A stretch of 55,836 nucleotides of DNA from positions 1 through 55,836 of the forward strand of contig JAOTVS010000007.1 of NCBI GenBank assembly GCA_029863275.1, in the 5' to 3' direction. Of the stretch, positions 40,503 through 49,275 are shown one piece after another; position 1 is the first letter of the stretch, and each line of letters starts with the position of its first letter. Under the pieces are notes generated by a model. It did not search any database. It had not been told where the DNA came from and saw nothing but the letters and a program-made list of their open reading frames with translations. Made by a program: the position numbers and the translations under genes. Source of the DNA: Candidatus Nitrosopumilus sp. GTDB taxonomy: Archaea; Thermoproteota; Nitrososphaeria; Nitrososphaerales; Nitrosopumilaceae.

Positions 40503-41483
40503 TTGTCCCAAAAAATCAGAATGACTAAAAACGGAATTTTGTGTGAAATTAATGATAAAAAAATATTCTTGGATCCAAAAAAAACAGATACATCTGGAAT
40601 CAATTTTGTATCTCATGCTCACATGGATCATTTGCCAACAAAAAATGGAGGGACTATACTTGCTTCAATGGAGACAAACAAAATTGCAAATCTTAGAGGC
40701 TTTAAAATGCAAAACCATTTAGAAAAAATTGATGATTATGCCCTAATTAATAACGGGCACATTTTAGGATCAAAAGGTCTGCTTTTCAACGATGTATTTT
40801 ATACTGGAGATATTTGCACCAGAGATAGGGGGTTTCTTACTTGTGATGAAATTCCAAAATGCAAAAAATTAATTACAGAATGTACCTTTGGCCTTCCTGA
40901 ATTTGTCTTTCCAAAACTAAATGAAATAAAAAAGCAAGTCAATGAGTTAATCTCAGAACTTTACTCAAAAGGAATACCTGTAATTTTAATGGGCTACCAA
41001 TTAGGAAAAGCTCAAACGATAACTCAACTCTTTGGTCATTGGAGCCCGCTTTATTTTCATGATTCTGTAAAACAAATGAATGATTTGCATAATCAGCTTG
41101 GGGTACCTTTAATTGAAGGAATGGGTTACTCTGAAGCACAAAATCAAGGATTATTGGATAAAAAACCATGGATTATGGTGGCCCCAATGATGTCTGAAAA
41201 AAACAATTTTCTCAAAGAAATGAAATCAAAGTACGGCGCAGTGACTATAGGATTTAGTGGATGGGCACAATCAACACGATTTCCATTTGGGAGGCGCACA
41301 GATTATTCAATTGCAATGAGTGATCATTGTGATTTTAATGAATTAGTAGATATGGTTATTCAATCTGGTGCTGAGCAAGTCTACACTGTTCATGGTTTTG
41401 TAGAAGAATTTGCTTCTCATTTAAGAAAAATGGGAATCAGTGCCCAACCATTACGTGAAAATTCATTAGATGATTTTATTTAA
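40503..41483 (+). CDS. Beta-CASP metallo-beta-lactamase-fold nuclease
   Basis: The 326-residue protein has the metallo-beta-lactamase zinc motif HAHMDH (38-43), a second motif NNGHILGS, an aspartate motif FYTGDICTRDRGF and, in the later part, MSDHCDFNE and VYTVHGF as the C-terminal His motifs of the beta-CASP group. Archaeal relatives (COG1236, Ysh1-like and SNM1-like) cut or trim RNA or DNA. No KH domain is present, so it is not the FttA/aCPSF1 terminator nuclease. The start is TTG at 40503; an ATG at 40521 is an alternative. Confidence 0.8.
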   Translation: MSQKIRMTKNGILCEINDKKIFLDPKKTDTSGINFVSHAHMDHLPTKNGGTILASMETNKIANLRGFKMQNHLEKIDDYALINNGHILGSKGLLFNDVFYTGDICTRDRGFLTCDEIPKCKKLITECTFGLPEFVFPKLNEIKKQVNELISELYSKGIPVILMGYQLGKAQTITQLFGHWSPLYFHDSVKQMNDLHNQLGVPLIEGMGYSEAQNQGLLDKKPWIMVAPMMSEKNNFLKEMKSKYGAVTIGFSGWAQSTRFPFGRRTDYSIAMSDHCDFNELVDMVIQSGAEQVYTVHGFVEEFASHLRKMGISAQPLRENSLDDFI

Positions 41484-41632
41484 CTATGAATGGGGTTATC
41501 TCAATTTTAGAAAATAAAACCCAGATATTTAATTTTAACATTATTTTGAGATTAATTTAAAATAAAAAATAGATCATTGACATGAATAAATTATTCGTAT
41601 TTGTTATTAACAAAATTTGTATAAACTATAAC

Positions 41633-42109
41633 ATGAAAGATTACAACGATAACTCAAATCAGCTTTTTCAAGGAGTCAAAGAAGAAATGTTTTCTGCACA
41701 AGAAATGATAGGAAGCATACAAAATTTTTCAAAAAACATTCAAGACTATTCCTTGATGATAAGAGATACTGTGAGAACTATTAATGCAAGTGGTGTCATA
41801 CCACAAATCGCTGAGGTAATACGTGTGACTTCCTTTGCAGTGCGTGATACTGCAAAAGAAATCAACGAAGCAACCCAAGAGTTGAAAAGAAATGGAATCA
41901 TGGAAGATACTAGCGCTGCAATAGAAACAACCTTGAAATCAACTGAAAAATCCATAAAAACAATAAGAGAAATTACAACTGATGCCAAAAATGCATCGCC
42001 ACAAACGACTAAAGCGATACAGAGTGGTCTTGATATCATTAAAAGAGAAACTAATCAGGTAACTGATAAAATGATGAGGGGTATTAGAACTAAGGTTGGT
42101 GCTGCATAA
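41633..42109 (+). CDS. Long-helix protein, first gene of three-gene operon
   Basis: A protein of 158 residues (start ATG 41633, MKDYNDNSNQLFQGVKEEMF; an upstream ATG at 41582 gives an unlikely hydrophobic extension). It is almost entirely amphipathic helix (IGSIQNFSKNIQDYSLMIRD; ALETTLKS-like AIETTLKSTEKSIKTIREIT), similar in character to chemoreceptor-like or DUF948-like coiled coils. Its stop codon overlaps the next start (TAATG). It is likely the partner of the membrane protein encoded next. Confidence 0.65.
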   Translation: MKDYNDNSNQLFQGVKEEMFSAQEMIGSIQNFSKNIQDYSLMIRDTVRTINASGVIPQIAEVIRVTSFAVRDTAKEINEATQELKRNGIMEDTSAAIETTLKSTEKSIKTIREITTDAKNASPQTTKAIQSGLDIIKRETNQVTDKMMRGIRTKVGAA

Positions 42110-42453
42110 TGCCTAGTACTAAAACGGAAACAATGCATACAAATTTTACCCAAAACAAACTCTCCATTTTTAGATTTCCAAATATTGATGGATTCTTTTT
42201 ATTAACCGAAATAATATTAAAGATCAGTAGGCATTTTCCGATTATAATTTTCTCACTTGCAAGTCTAAAACTGTTGTTGGTAGTAAATGATATCTATTCT
42301 AATAATATTGGGTTTGCCATCCTAAATTCGTTATTTGCAATTGGTGATTTTATTTTTCTTGGGCAATTATATCAAAGGCGAAAAGTCTATCAAAAACAAT
42401 CCTATTTCCCCCAAAGTATTGGCCTACTGTTGATGGATGATAATTTGAAGTAA
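42109..42453 (+). CDS. Small membrane protein, second gene of operon
   Basis: A 114-residue protein whose ATG overlaps the preceding stop. It has two membrane segments (PIIIFSLASLKLLLVVNDIY and GFAILNSLFAIGDFIFLGQL) and short soluble ends. It could anchor the helical proteins encoded before and after it. Stop to next start is 11 bp. No family recognised. Confidence 0.6.
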   Translation: MPSTKTETMHTNFTQNKLSIFRFPNIDGFFLLTEIILKISRHFPIIIFSLASLKLLLVVNDIYSNNIGFAILNSLFAIGDFIFLGQLYQRRKVYQKQSYFPQSIGLLLMDDNLK

Positions 42454-42464
42454 GGTGAAATCAT

Positions 42465-42989
42465 TTGGAACAAAAAAAACTCGGAAAATTACATGACATT
42501 AAAGAGACTACATCAAATGCAGTTGAAATAATACGACGGATTGGTTCACCGGAAATACAAGTAACTCTGAATAAAGTAAAAGAGACTGCTACAATAGTAA
42601 ATGAAATGATGCAAAGTCTCAAAACACCTGAAATGCTACAGAATATCGAAAATTTCCGGATGATTTCAGAAAATATGAATGACGCATCAACCAAGATACA
42701 AAATACCATGCAACAGCTAAAAGACACAGGTTTAGTTGAGGAATCTACCGATTTGATAAAATTCGCTAAAGGCAAACTTAATTCGTTCAGTGGTGATATC
42801 ACTGCGGGCCAGAACCTTCATGATGTAAGCACAGCTACTAAAGACATGTTGATCTCGATAAATTATCTAGTAAACGAATTAAAAGTAACTGTTGCCTCTA
42901 CAAAAAATTCTAAAACTATTCGTAACATCAAAGAAACTTTTATCGAAGCCTCTGATATTTACAAAAAAGCAATCCCACAAGCAAGTTGA
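42465..42989 (+). CDS. Long-helix protein, third gene of operon
   Basis: The 174-residue protein starts at TTG 42465 and is nearly all helix, with heptad-like patterning (EIQVTLNKVKETATIVNEMM; FRMISENMNDASTKIQNTMQ; INYLVNELKVTVASTKNSKT). In plan it resembles the first gene of the operon and may be a distant paralogue. Together the three genes would form a membrane-linked coiled-coil assembly. The function is unknown. Confidence 0.65.
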   Translation: MEQKKLGKLHDIKETTSNAVEIIRRIGSPEIQVTLNKVKETATIVNEMMQSLKTPEMLQNIENFRMISENMNDASTKIQNTMQQLKDTGLVEESTDLIKFAKGKLNSFSGDITAGQNLHDVSTATKDMLISINYLVNELKVTVASTKNSKTIRNIKETFIEASDIYKKAIPQAS

Positions 42990-43021
42990 CAAGAACTAAT
43001 TTTTAATATTTTTTTATTTTG

Positions 43022-43258
43022 TTAACTGTAAAATTTTTCACAATCACAATTCTCAACAAGACACGTCTCAGAGTTTCTAATGTGATCATGTGAGAAATGT
43101 TTACATTTTTCATTTTTACAAATTCTTCGCAAGGCCTCCCGTTTCACAACTGATTGCGCAATCTGATTTGCTTTGTCTTTTGAATATCCTTTTTTATCCA
43201 TGTAAAAATGGACCACTCGATTATAAAGCAAGTCTGGATTGAATGGTTTTTCAAGCAT
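43022..43258 (-). CDS. Small Cys/His metal-binding protein
   Basis: A 78-residue protein with an N-terminal helical half (NPDLLYNRVVHFYMDKKGYS, KDKANQIAQSVV) and a C-terminal metal-binding half: CKNEKCKHFSHDHIRN, then CLVENCDCEKF. Five Cys and three His suggest one or two zinc sites. A stretch of about 240 bp upstream (43259-43497) holds no convincing gene. No family recognised. Confidence 0.65.
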   Translation of the reverse strand: MLEKPFNPDLLYNRVVHFYMDKKGYSKDKANQIAQSVVKREALRRICKNEKCKHFSHDHIRNSETCLVENCDCEKFYS

Positions 43259-43497
43259 TGGGAGTTCTGCACTAAATACGGCTTTATTCTATTAAAATAT
43301 CATGTTAATGGAGTGATTTTACACAATTCCTTGGAATTTAATATATTTTTCATTTGTTTAATAAATGAATTAAATGCAATTTATCAAGGTGGGATACTCT
43401 TGATGATATACATCAAACCCAACAGGTTGCAGTCATCGCAAAAATGAAAAAAGAGAAATTAAAAACAGTAAACCCTATCAAAGTTGCTGTTCGATGA

Positions 43498-44775
43498 TCA
43501 TTGCAAAACTACTCCTATATCCATAAGATTTGAATGAGTAAACCCTGTGATTATGTTACTTTTTTGTTTTTGAAAAAATTTACCTGAATCACTATTTTTT
43601 AAATATTCTTTTAATATCGTTGGTTCGATTTTTACGTTCTCCGTTATCGCACCTGCAAAAAGGGTATTGCCATCTATTCCATCAGTTCCAATTGCTGCAA
43701 TGCTTAGGTTATTTGTCTTTTGAGTATTTTTTAAAATTCTCAATACCATTTCTTGATTTCTACCTCCACAACCTTTTCCTAAAACTTCCACTGTGGTTTC
43801 ACCTCCAAAAATTAGACAATTCTTTGATTCGCTTGGAATATTTTTAATAATTATTTTTACAGCTTCTTTGATATTTCCATAAACTTGTATTTTGTTAACC
43901 TTGTATCCAAGCTCTTTTGCCTTTAACTCCATAGCTTCTAAACAATAACTGTTATTTGCAACAATGTAATTTTTAATTTTTTCCTTTTTTGGAGTTTCAG
44001 GGATTTGTTGATTTACTCCATTTCTTAACAAATGTAATACCTCTGATGGAATTTTATTCTGTAAATTATATTTTTTAATAATATCGACAGCATCAGAAAA
44101 TGTTGTATTATCCATGTAAGTGATACCAGATGCTATGGATGAAAGATCATCTCCCTCTACATCTGACATCACAAGAGATATTCCTTGACATTTTAAATGA
44201 CTCATTAATTTTCCACCCTTTATTTTTGATAGGTGCTTTCTAATGCAATTAAATTCTTGAATGGTGGCACCTGACTTTAACAAAAGATCAGTTACGTGAA
44301 TTTTATCATTTAAAGTAATTTTTTCTGGAAGTGTAAGGAGTGCAGATGACCCTCCTGAAACTAGAAAAATAATGAATTCATCTTTTTTTCTATTTTGAAG
44401 AAATTTTATCACTTCTTTTGCAGCTTTTACACTTGTTTGATTTGGCTTTGGATGACCTGCATTAAAAATTTGGAATTTTTTTCCTAGGATTTTTGATCTG
44501 GATCCCTTTGGAATGACTATTATTCCTCCCTTAATTGGAAGGATTGCGTTTACTGCACGAGTCATAGAATCCGCAGCTTTTCCAAATGCTATCGTGTAAA
44601 TATTTGAAAATTTTTTAATATCTAGACCTTCTTTACCTACTGTAATTTTACCTTCACTTACAAATTTTGGCAAAATATTTTCAGGTTTTGCAGCTTCTAA
44701 TCCTGATTCTAGAATTTCAAGTGTATCTTTTTTCTTTTGAGAAGTGGCAAGTTCCTTGAAATTTTGAATTATCAT
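43498..44775 (-). CDS. Glycerate 2-kinase (MOFRL family)
   Basis: The 425-residue protein (start ATG 44775, MIIQNFKELATSQKKKDTLE; an earlier ATG at 44814 would add an unlikely hydrophobic tail) has DUF4147/MOFRL features: FGKAADSMTRAV, GHPKPNQTSVKAAKEV, FLVSGGSSALLTLP, VMSDVEGDDLSSIASG and GGETTVEVLGKGCGGRNQEM, ending AAIGTDGIDGNT. It phosphorylates D-glycerate to 2-phosphoglycerate, feeding carbon into lower glycolysis or gluconeogenesis. It is divergent from the semialdehyde reductase gene, which has 54 bp of shared promoter space. Confidence 0.85.
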   Translation of the reverse strand: MIIQNFKELATSQKKKDTLEILESGLEAAKPENILPKFVSEGKITVGKEGLDIKKFSNIYTIAFGKAADSMTRAVNAILPIKGGIIVIPKGSRSKILGKKFQIFNAGHPKPNQTSVKAAKEVIKFLQNRKKDEFIIFLVSGGSSALLTLPEKITLNDKIHVTDLLLKSGATIQEFNCIRKHLSKIKGGKLMSHLKCQGISLVMSDVEGDDLSSIASGITYMDNTTFSDAVDIIKKYNLQNKIPSEVLHLLRNGVNQQIPETPKKEKIKNYIVANNSYCLEAMELKAKELGYKVNKIQVYGNIKEAVKIIIKNIPSESKNCLIFGGETTVEVLGKGCGGRNQEMVLRILKNTQKTNNLSIAAIGTDGIDGNTLFAGAITENVKIEPTILKEYLKNSDSGKFFQKQKSNIITGFTHSNLMDIGVVLQ

Positions 44776-44829
44776 ACAAATTGGTTTGATTCTGTAAGAT
44801 ATAATAATAATCAATGATCTTCCTCAGAC

Positions 44830-45774
44830 ATGTACACAGTACGTATTCCAAAGGTCATCAATTTTGGAGAAAACGCACTAGGTGAAACAGAATATCCAAA
44901 AAATGCACTCATTGTAACTACGGCATCTCCAGATCTTTCTGGAAAGTGGATAGATAAAATGGGAATCCAGGATTACATGTTATATGACAAGGTAACTCCT
45001 GAGCCATCCATTAATGATGTCAATGCATTAATATCAGAATTTAAAAACAAAAACCCTTCTGCCCTAATAGGATTAGGCGGGGGAAGTTCATTGGATGTTG
45101 TAAAATACTCTGCGCAAGATTTTGGAGTAGAGAAAATTTTGATTCCAACTACATTTGGAACTGGAGCAGAAATGACGACCTATTGTGTTTTAAAATTTGA
45201 TGGCAAAAAGAAACTTCTTCGAGAAGATAGATTCCTTGCTGACATGGCTGTAGTGGATTCATATTTTATGGATGGAACTCCGCAACAAGTACTTAATAAT
45301 TCAGTTTGTGATGCATGTGCTCAAGCAACTGAAGGGTATGACAGTAAACTTGGAAATGATTTGACAAGAACATTGTGCAAACAAGCATTCGAGATACTTT
45401 ATGATGCAATAATGAATGACAAACCAGAAAACTATCCATATGGTTCAATGTTATCTGGGATGGGCTTTGGTAATTGTTCAACCACATTGGGTCATGCATT
45501 ATCATATGTTTTCTCAAATGAAGGAGTGCCCCATGGATATTCATTATCTTCTTGCACTACCGTAGCACATAAACATAACAAATCGATCTTCTATGATAGA
45601 TTCAAAGAAGCAATGGCAAAACTTGGGTTTGAGAAATTGGATCTTAAAGCCGATGTTTCTGAAGCTGCAGATGTCGTAATGACTGATAGAGGACATTTGG
45701 ACCCAAACCCCATTCCGATATCCAAAGAAGATGTCATTAAATGTCTAGAGGATATCAAAGCCGGTAATCTGTAA
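44830..45774 (+). CDS. Fe-dependent alcohol dehydrogenase, likely succinic/malonic semialdehyde reductase
   Basis: The 314-residue protein has the Fe-ADH fold: cofactor motif ALIGLGGGSSLDVVKYSA (about 76-93), PTTFGTGAEMT, and metal ligands in CDACAQATEG, TTLGHALSYVF and EGVPHGYSLS. It is shorter than usual (about 380). In Nitrosopumilus maritimus an enzyme of this family has been characterised as a succinic and malonic semialdehyde reductase of the 3HP/4HB carbon-fixation cycle. I assign this role by resemblance, without a search. It is divergent from glycerate kinase and upstream of an F420-type oxidoreductase. Confidence 0.75.
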   Translation: MYTVRIPKVINFGENALGETEYPKNALIVTTASPDLSGKWIDKMGIQDYMLYDKVTPEPSINDVNALISEFKNKNPSALIGLGGGSSLDVVKYSAQDFGVEKILIPTTFGTGAEMTTYCVLKFDGKKKLLREDRFLADMAVVDSYFMDGTPQQVLNNSVCDACAQATEGYDSKLGNDLTRTLCKQAFEILYDAIMNDKPENYPYGSMLSGMGFGNCSTTLGHALSYVFSNEGVPHGYSLSSCTTVAHKHNKSIFYDRFKEAMAKLGFEKLDLKADVSEAADVVMTDRGHLDPNPIPISKEDVIKCLEDIKAGNL

Positions 45775-45869
45775 AAAATTCATATTTTTTTTACTTTTTT
45801 TCTATTTTATTGAATAAACCCTCAACCGCCACCAAACTTATTTATCCTAATACTTTGACCTAAAGGTAA

Positions 45870-46970
45870 GTGATTCAAAACAAACTCAAATTTGGTATTC
45901 AAAACGGATTAAATGTAGCAAGAGCAGGTTACAACGAAGATCAAATATTAACTGCTTGTATGCTTGCTGATAAAACTGGATATGACTCTATTTTCTATAT
46001 GGACCACACAAATGTTCCTCAATGGAAAAACGCAACTGTTCTAGACCCTTGGGTTATGTTATCTGCAATTGCTGCAGTGACCAATAATGTAGAGTTGGGA
46101 ACTTGTGTTACTGATGCTATTAGACGGCATCCATCAAATATTGCCTTAGCTGCAATTACATTAGACAGAGTTTCTAAAGGACGCGCAATTTTAGGAATCG
46201 GTGCAGGAGAGGCTCAAAATTTAAAAGAATTTTGCATTCCTTTTGAAAAACCAGTTTCGAAATGGGCAGAACAAATAGAGGTAATCAAAACTTTGTATAA
46301 ATCCACACCTGACAACACTGTAGATTACAATGGAAAATATTATCAACTAGAGGGTGCTTGTTTGCAAGCACCTCCAATTAGAAAACCTCACCCACCAACT
46401 TACATGGCATCCGGTGGTAAAAGAACATTGGAGTTAACTGGAAAATTAGGAGAGGGTTGGTTACCAATTGGTTACACACCAGAATTGTTTGAAGATCATA
46501 AAAAACAAATCGAGAGTTCTATGGATAAATACAATAGAACACAAGAAGAAAAAGATAATTTCCAGTTTGCACTAGATATCGATGTTTACTTTTCTGAAGA
46601 TGCAGAAGAGTCTTGGGCAAAAATGAAAGAGGCAGTTAAAGTAAGTTTGTTTAAACCTGAAGTACTTCGAGTACATTCACTAAAAGAAATTGAGGGCTTT
46701 GATTTTGTAAAATACTTTACAGAATATTCAATGTCAGATCAAAGCTGGATTGTAAAAATGAGAGAAGCTGCAACAAAGATACCTGATGGTGTTGCTCGCT
46801 CATCAACTGCTGTTGGTACTCCAGATGATATCATCCCAACCTTTGAGAGATTCATGAAGGCAGGTGTTAACCACTTTGTAATTAGATTCTGGGGTAAAAA
46901 CTACTTTGGCTCAATTGACAAATTTGCATCTCATGTAATGCCTGTATTAAGAGAAAAAGCAAAACAATAG
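45870..46970 (+). CDS. Luciferase-like, probably F420-dependent oxidoreductase
   Basis: The 366-residue protein starts at GTG 45870. It fits the bacterial-luciferase/LLM fold of F420 enzymes such as methylene-tetrahydromethanopterin reductase: KTGYDSIFYMDHTNVPQW, IRRHPSNIALAAITLDRVSK, GRAILGIGAGEAQNLKEF, and the C-terminal FVIRFWGKNYFGS. Thaumarchaea make F420. The substrate is unknown. It lies 95 bp after the semialdehyde reductase gene in the same direction. Confidence 0.8.
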   Translation: MIQNKLKFGIQNGLNVARAGYNEDQILTACMLADKTGYDSIFYMDHTNVPQWKNATVLDPWVMLSAIAAVTNNVELGTCVTDAIRRHPSNIALAAITLDRVSKGRAILGIGAGEAQNLKEFCIPFEKPVSKWAEQIEVIKTLYKSTPDNTVDYNGKYYQLEGACLQAPPIRKPHPPTYMASGGKRTLELTGKLGEGWLPIGYTPELFEDHKKQIESSMDKYNRTQEEKDNFQFALDIDVYFSEDAEESWAKMKEAVKVSLFKPEVLRVHSLKEIEGFDFVKYFTEYSMSDQSWIVKMREAATKIPDGVARSSTAVGTPDDIIPTFERFMKAGVNHFVIRFWGKNYFGSIDKFASHVMPVLREKAKQ

Positions 46971-47027
46971 GGAATTTCCCTTACAACTAACAGAAAATAA
47001 TTTACCTTACTACTCAAAGTAACTATA

Positions 47028-47249
47028 ATGGATGATGATCTTTCCAAAAGATTGGAGGACTGTTTTAGACTATTGGATGAAAATATAGATGTTTTAGCAA
47101 ATTTAGAGAGAAATTTGGAGGATGAAAAAGAAGATGAACTAGTTCCAGATATGAAACTTCACCAGTTATTTGATATGACTGAGGACGTATCAGAATCTTC
47201 CAAAATAAAACGAGCTGAATTTAACCTATCTCGAAGACAAGCAGAATAA
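47028..47249 (+). CDS. Small acidic helical protein
   Basis: A 73-residue acidic protein (MDDDLSKRLEDCFRLLDENI; NLERNLEDEKEDELVPDMKL), predicted helical with a coiled-coil pattern. It follows the oxidoreductase gene by 57 bp and converges with the wHTH gene at 47264. No family recognised. Confidence 0.6.
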   Translation: MDDDLSKRLEDCFRLLDENIDVLANLERNLEDEKEDELVPDMKLHQLFDMTEDVSESSKIKRAEFNLSRRQAE

Positions 47250-47263
47250 CAATTCTAACAAAT

Positions 47264-47698
47264 TCAAGATTTGTGCGGTCTAGTTCTATTTTTCAGCTTG
47301 GCCCTACCTTTTGCTTTAGTGTATGCTTTGACTTGACGTTTTATCTTTTGCTTTTCTAATCTTTTCCGTGTTCTTTCTGAGGATTTGCTTGTATTTTGAT
47401 AGACTTTGATTTTACTTCCATCTTTTAGAATGGTTGATTTTCCTTTGAATCTCTTCTCTAAGTCCTGACACTTTTTGTAGTATTTTTTTAAACAAAAAAA
47501 TATTCGTTGTGTGTCTTTTTGAGTGTATATGATGTCTTTAGATTTTTTTAAATCATTTAAGATGTTGCGTAGTACCCCTTTATCGATATCAGTAATTCTA
47601 TGAATCTCTCTAAACCAGATAAACCTTGATTCGCTTCCCCACTCTTCTAGTAGTCGGAGAACTTTTTCTGTGGCTTCTTCTCTTTCTTTATCGTACAT
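47264..47698 (-). CDS. Winged-helix-like protein with basic tail
   Basis: The 144-residue protein has an N-terminal winged-helix-like half (EKVLRLLEEWGSESRFIWFR then HRITDIDKGVLRNILNDLKK, about 10-60) and a strongly basic second half (SERTRKRLEKQKIKRQVKAY, KAKGRAKLKNRTRPHKS). This architecture suggests binding to DNA or RNA. It could be a small transcription or chromatin-associated factor. No family name can be given with confidence. Confidence 0.65.
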   Translation of the reverse strand: MYDKEREEATEKVLRLLEEWGSESRFIWFREIHRITDIDKGVLRNILNDLKKSKDIIYTQKDTQRIFFCLKKYYKKCQDLEKRFKGKSTILKDGSKIKVYQNTSKSSERTRKRLEKQKIKRQVKAYTKAKGRAKLKNRTRPHKS

Positions 47699-47814
47699 TA
47701 TCTGATTTCATTATGATCACATATTTTAGGAATTTTAATTTATACAAATTGTTAAAGATCAAAGTAAAATTTTTGAACATAGGTGTTTTTCCATCTTTTT
47801 ATTGAAATATTACT

Positions 47815-47907
47815 GTGGATGAAAAATCTAAAGAAAAATACAACGAGTTGCAAAGCAAAAAATTAGGTATCAAGGACTTTGCAAAACAATTCTATGAGGA
47901 AACCTAG
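47815..47907 (+). CDS. Possible 30-residue small protein
   Basis: A short frame from GTG 47815 reads MDEKSKEKYNELQSKKLGIK then DFAKQFYEET, an amphipathic charged helix pair. Its stop overlaps the end of the convergent gene at 47904 by 4 bp. The composition looks genuine, but it is very short. Confidence 0.4.
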   Translation: MDEKSKEKYNELQSKKLGIKDFAKQFYEET

Positions 47908-48155
47908 ATTCGCTTTTTGTCCATTTTTTTCATATCTTTTAACCTTGATTTTGTAACTTTGGTTGACTGTTTTTGATTATTCTCCATTTTGGTGGAAATT
48001 GAATCCATCTTTTTTATTATTTTTGATTGCTCTGAGGATGAAGAAGATTTTAGAAGTTTCTGTCTTAATTTTTTTAATTCTGAAGAATATTGATTAAATT
48101 CTATCTTAAGGTCATCAAGATAGGGATCTTCAATTTCTCTTTGTTTTCTCTTCAA
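47904..48155 (-). CDS. Small basic coiled-coil protein
   Basis: An 83-residue protein, Lys- and Ser-rich, forming a long helix or coiled coil (LDDLKIEFNQYSSELKKLRQ; KIIKKMDSISTKMENNQKQS) with a basic end (RLKDMKKMDKKRI). No Cys or membrane segment. Could be a nucleic-acid-associated protein. It is divergent from the PNPOx-fold gene. Confidence 0.6.
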   Translation of the reverse strand: MKRKQREIEDPYLDDLKIEFNQYSSELKKLRQKLLKSSSSSEQSKIIKKMDSISTKMENNQKQSTKVTKSRLKDMKKMDKKRI

Positions 48156-48208
48156 TATAGGGGATTTTGAGCTTTGGATTTATAATATTATTTATAAAAA
48201 AAGAACTA

Positions 48209-48841
48209 ATGCAATTAGTAGGAATACTACAAATAAAATCATATGAAAAAATTAAAGAATTCCTTCATGAGCAACATGTAGGTAGAATTTCAACCATTGA
48301 TTCCCATGGGTATCCTCAAATAATTCCAATGAATTTTGTTTTTCTAAATGACAATGTATACATGCATTCTCATACTAAAGGAGAAAAAATTGAAAATTTA
48401 AAAAGAAATAACAAGGCAGGTTTTGAAATAGACCGAGAACTGGAATTTCTTCCATCTTATTTTGAAGATCCTAAAGATGCATCTCTTGCTGATACTCTTT
48501 ACATAAGCATTGTAATGAAGGGTAAGGCATCATTAGTAACTAACAGAGACGAAAAGACTTTGGCCCTTAATGGATTAATGAAAAAATATCAGCCAGAGGG
48601 TAGATATGATCCAATTCAATCAGACATGCGAGTTTTAGATGCCGTAGCTGTTATCAAATTTACTCCAGTTACTCTTTATGGGAAATACAAAATTGGGCAA
48701 CACATTTCCCCTTCAGATAGGCTTGATTTGGCTGAGAAAATTTTGAAAAAAAATTCTCCTACTGCAAAAGAGACTCTAAAAATTATGGGTTTTAAGATCA
48801 CAAATGAGGGATTAAAAATGATAGATGAACCTATCTGGTAA
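48209..48841 (+). CDS. Pyridoxamine 5'-phosphate oxidase-fold protein
   Basis: The 210-residue protein (start ATG 48209; an upstream in-frame start at 48167 adds a poor hydrophobic stretch) has the split-barrel flavin-binding fold: IKEFLHEQHVGRISTIDSHG, YPQIIPMNFVFLNDNVYMHS, HTKGEKIENLKRNNKAGFEI, and a later SIVMKGKASLVTNRDE. Members bind FMN, F420 or haem and are oxidoreductases or scavengers. The substrate and cofactor are unknown, though F420 is plausible in this organism. Convergent neighbours are unrelated. Confidence 0.75.
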   Translation: MQLVGILQIKSYEKIKEFLHEQHVGRISTIDSHGYPQIIPMNFVFLNDNVYMHSHTKGEKIENLKRNNKAGFEIDRELEFLPSYFEDPKDASLADTLYISIVMKGKASLVTNRDEKTLALNGLMKKYQPEGRYDPIQSDMRVLDAVAVIKFTPVTLYGKYKIGQHISPSDRLDLAEKILKKNSPTAKETLKIMGFKITNEGLKMIDEPIW

Positions 48842-48888
48842 TTTTTTATTTTTTAAAAACTTAACAACAAGAAAATATTAATTCCTTT

Positions 48889-49209
48889 ATGGCATTATTT
48901 GGAATCGATGGCTTTCATACCACAGATGCATGTCCTCTAAACAATTCAAAAAGCGCAAAGTTACTTCTAAATGCTGAGATGTTAAACCTAGACAAGATTT
49001 CAAAAAAATACAAGATAAATAAAATTTTGGGACAATACCATTCTGCACTTGAGCATACTTTTCTCTGGATAGTTGATGCTGAGGATCCTCATCTTATACA
49101 ACAATTCTGCATCGAATCAGGTCTGGCAAGTTTTAATGCAGTAAAAATAATTCCTCTTATTACAACTCAGGAGGCAATTGAAACTGTAAAAAAAGTAAAC
49201 CCACAATAA
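48889..49209 (+). CDS. Small alpha/beta protein, function unknown
   Basis: A 106-residue protein starting MALFGIDGFHTTDACPLNNS. It contains KINKILGQYHSALEHTFLWI and VDAEDPHLIQQFCIESGLAS, followed by AVKIIPLITTQEAIETV. The beta-alpha-beta pattern recalls ferredoxin-like dimeric barrels (DUF3303-style), but this is a guess. His and Cys (FHTTDAC; QYHSALEH) may bind metal. It precedes uvrB by 66 bp in the same direction. Confidence 0.6.
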   Translation: MALFGIDGFHTTDACPLNNSKSAKLLLNAEMLNLDKISKKYKINKILGQYHSALEHTFLWIVDAEDPHLIQQFCIESGLASFNAVKIIPLITTQEAIETVKKVNPQ

Positions 49210-49275
49210 TTTTCATTGACCTGGAGTATTTAATCAGTTTTCGTTAGCTATAAGTTCAGTTTAGAACTATCGTAA

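Noticed and set aside
43375-43497. Stop-bounded frame with protein-like ending (QVAVIAKMKKEKLKTVNPIK)
   Set aside because: It has no acceptable start codon upstream except a late ATG leaving 17 residues; may be a decayed gene fragment, but evidence is too thin.
49253-49268. AGTTC-N6-GAACT inverted repeat before uvrB considered as a damage-response operator
   Set aside because: Arms are only 5 bp in an AT-rich promoter region and no archaeal regulator with this site is known to me.
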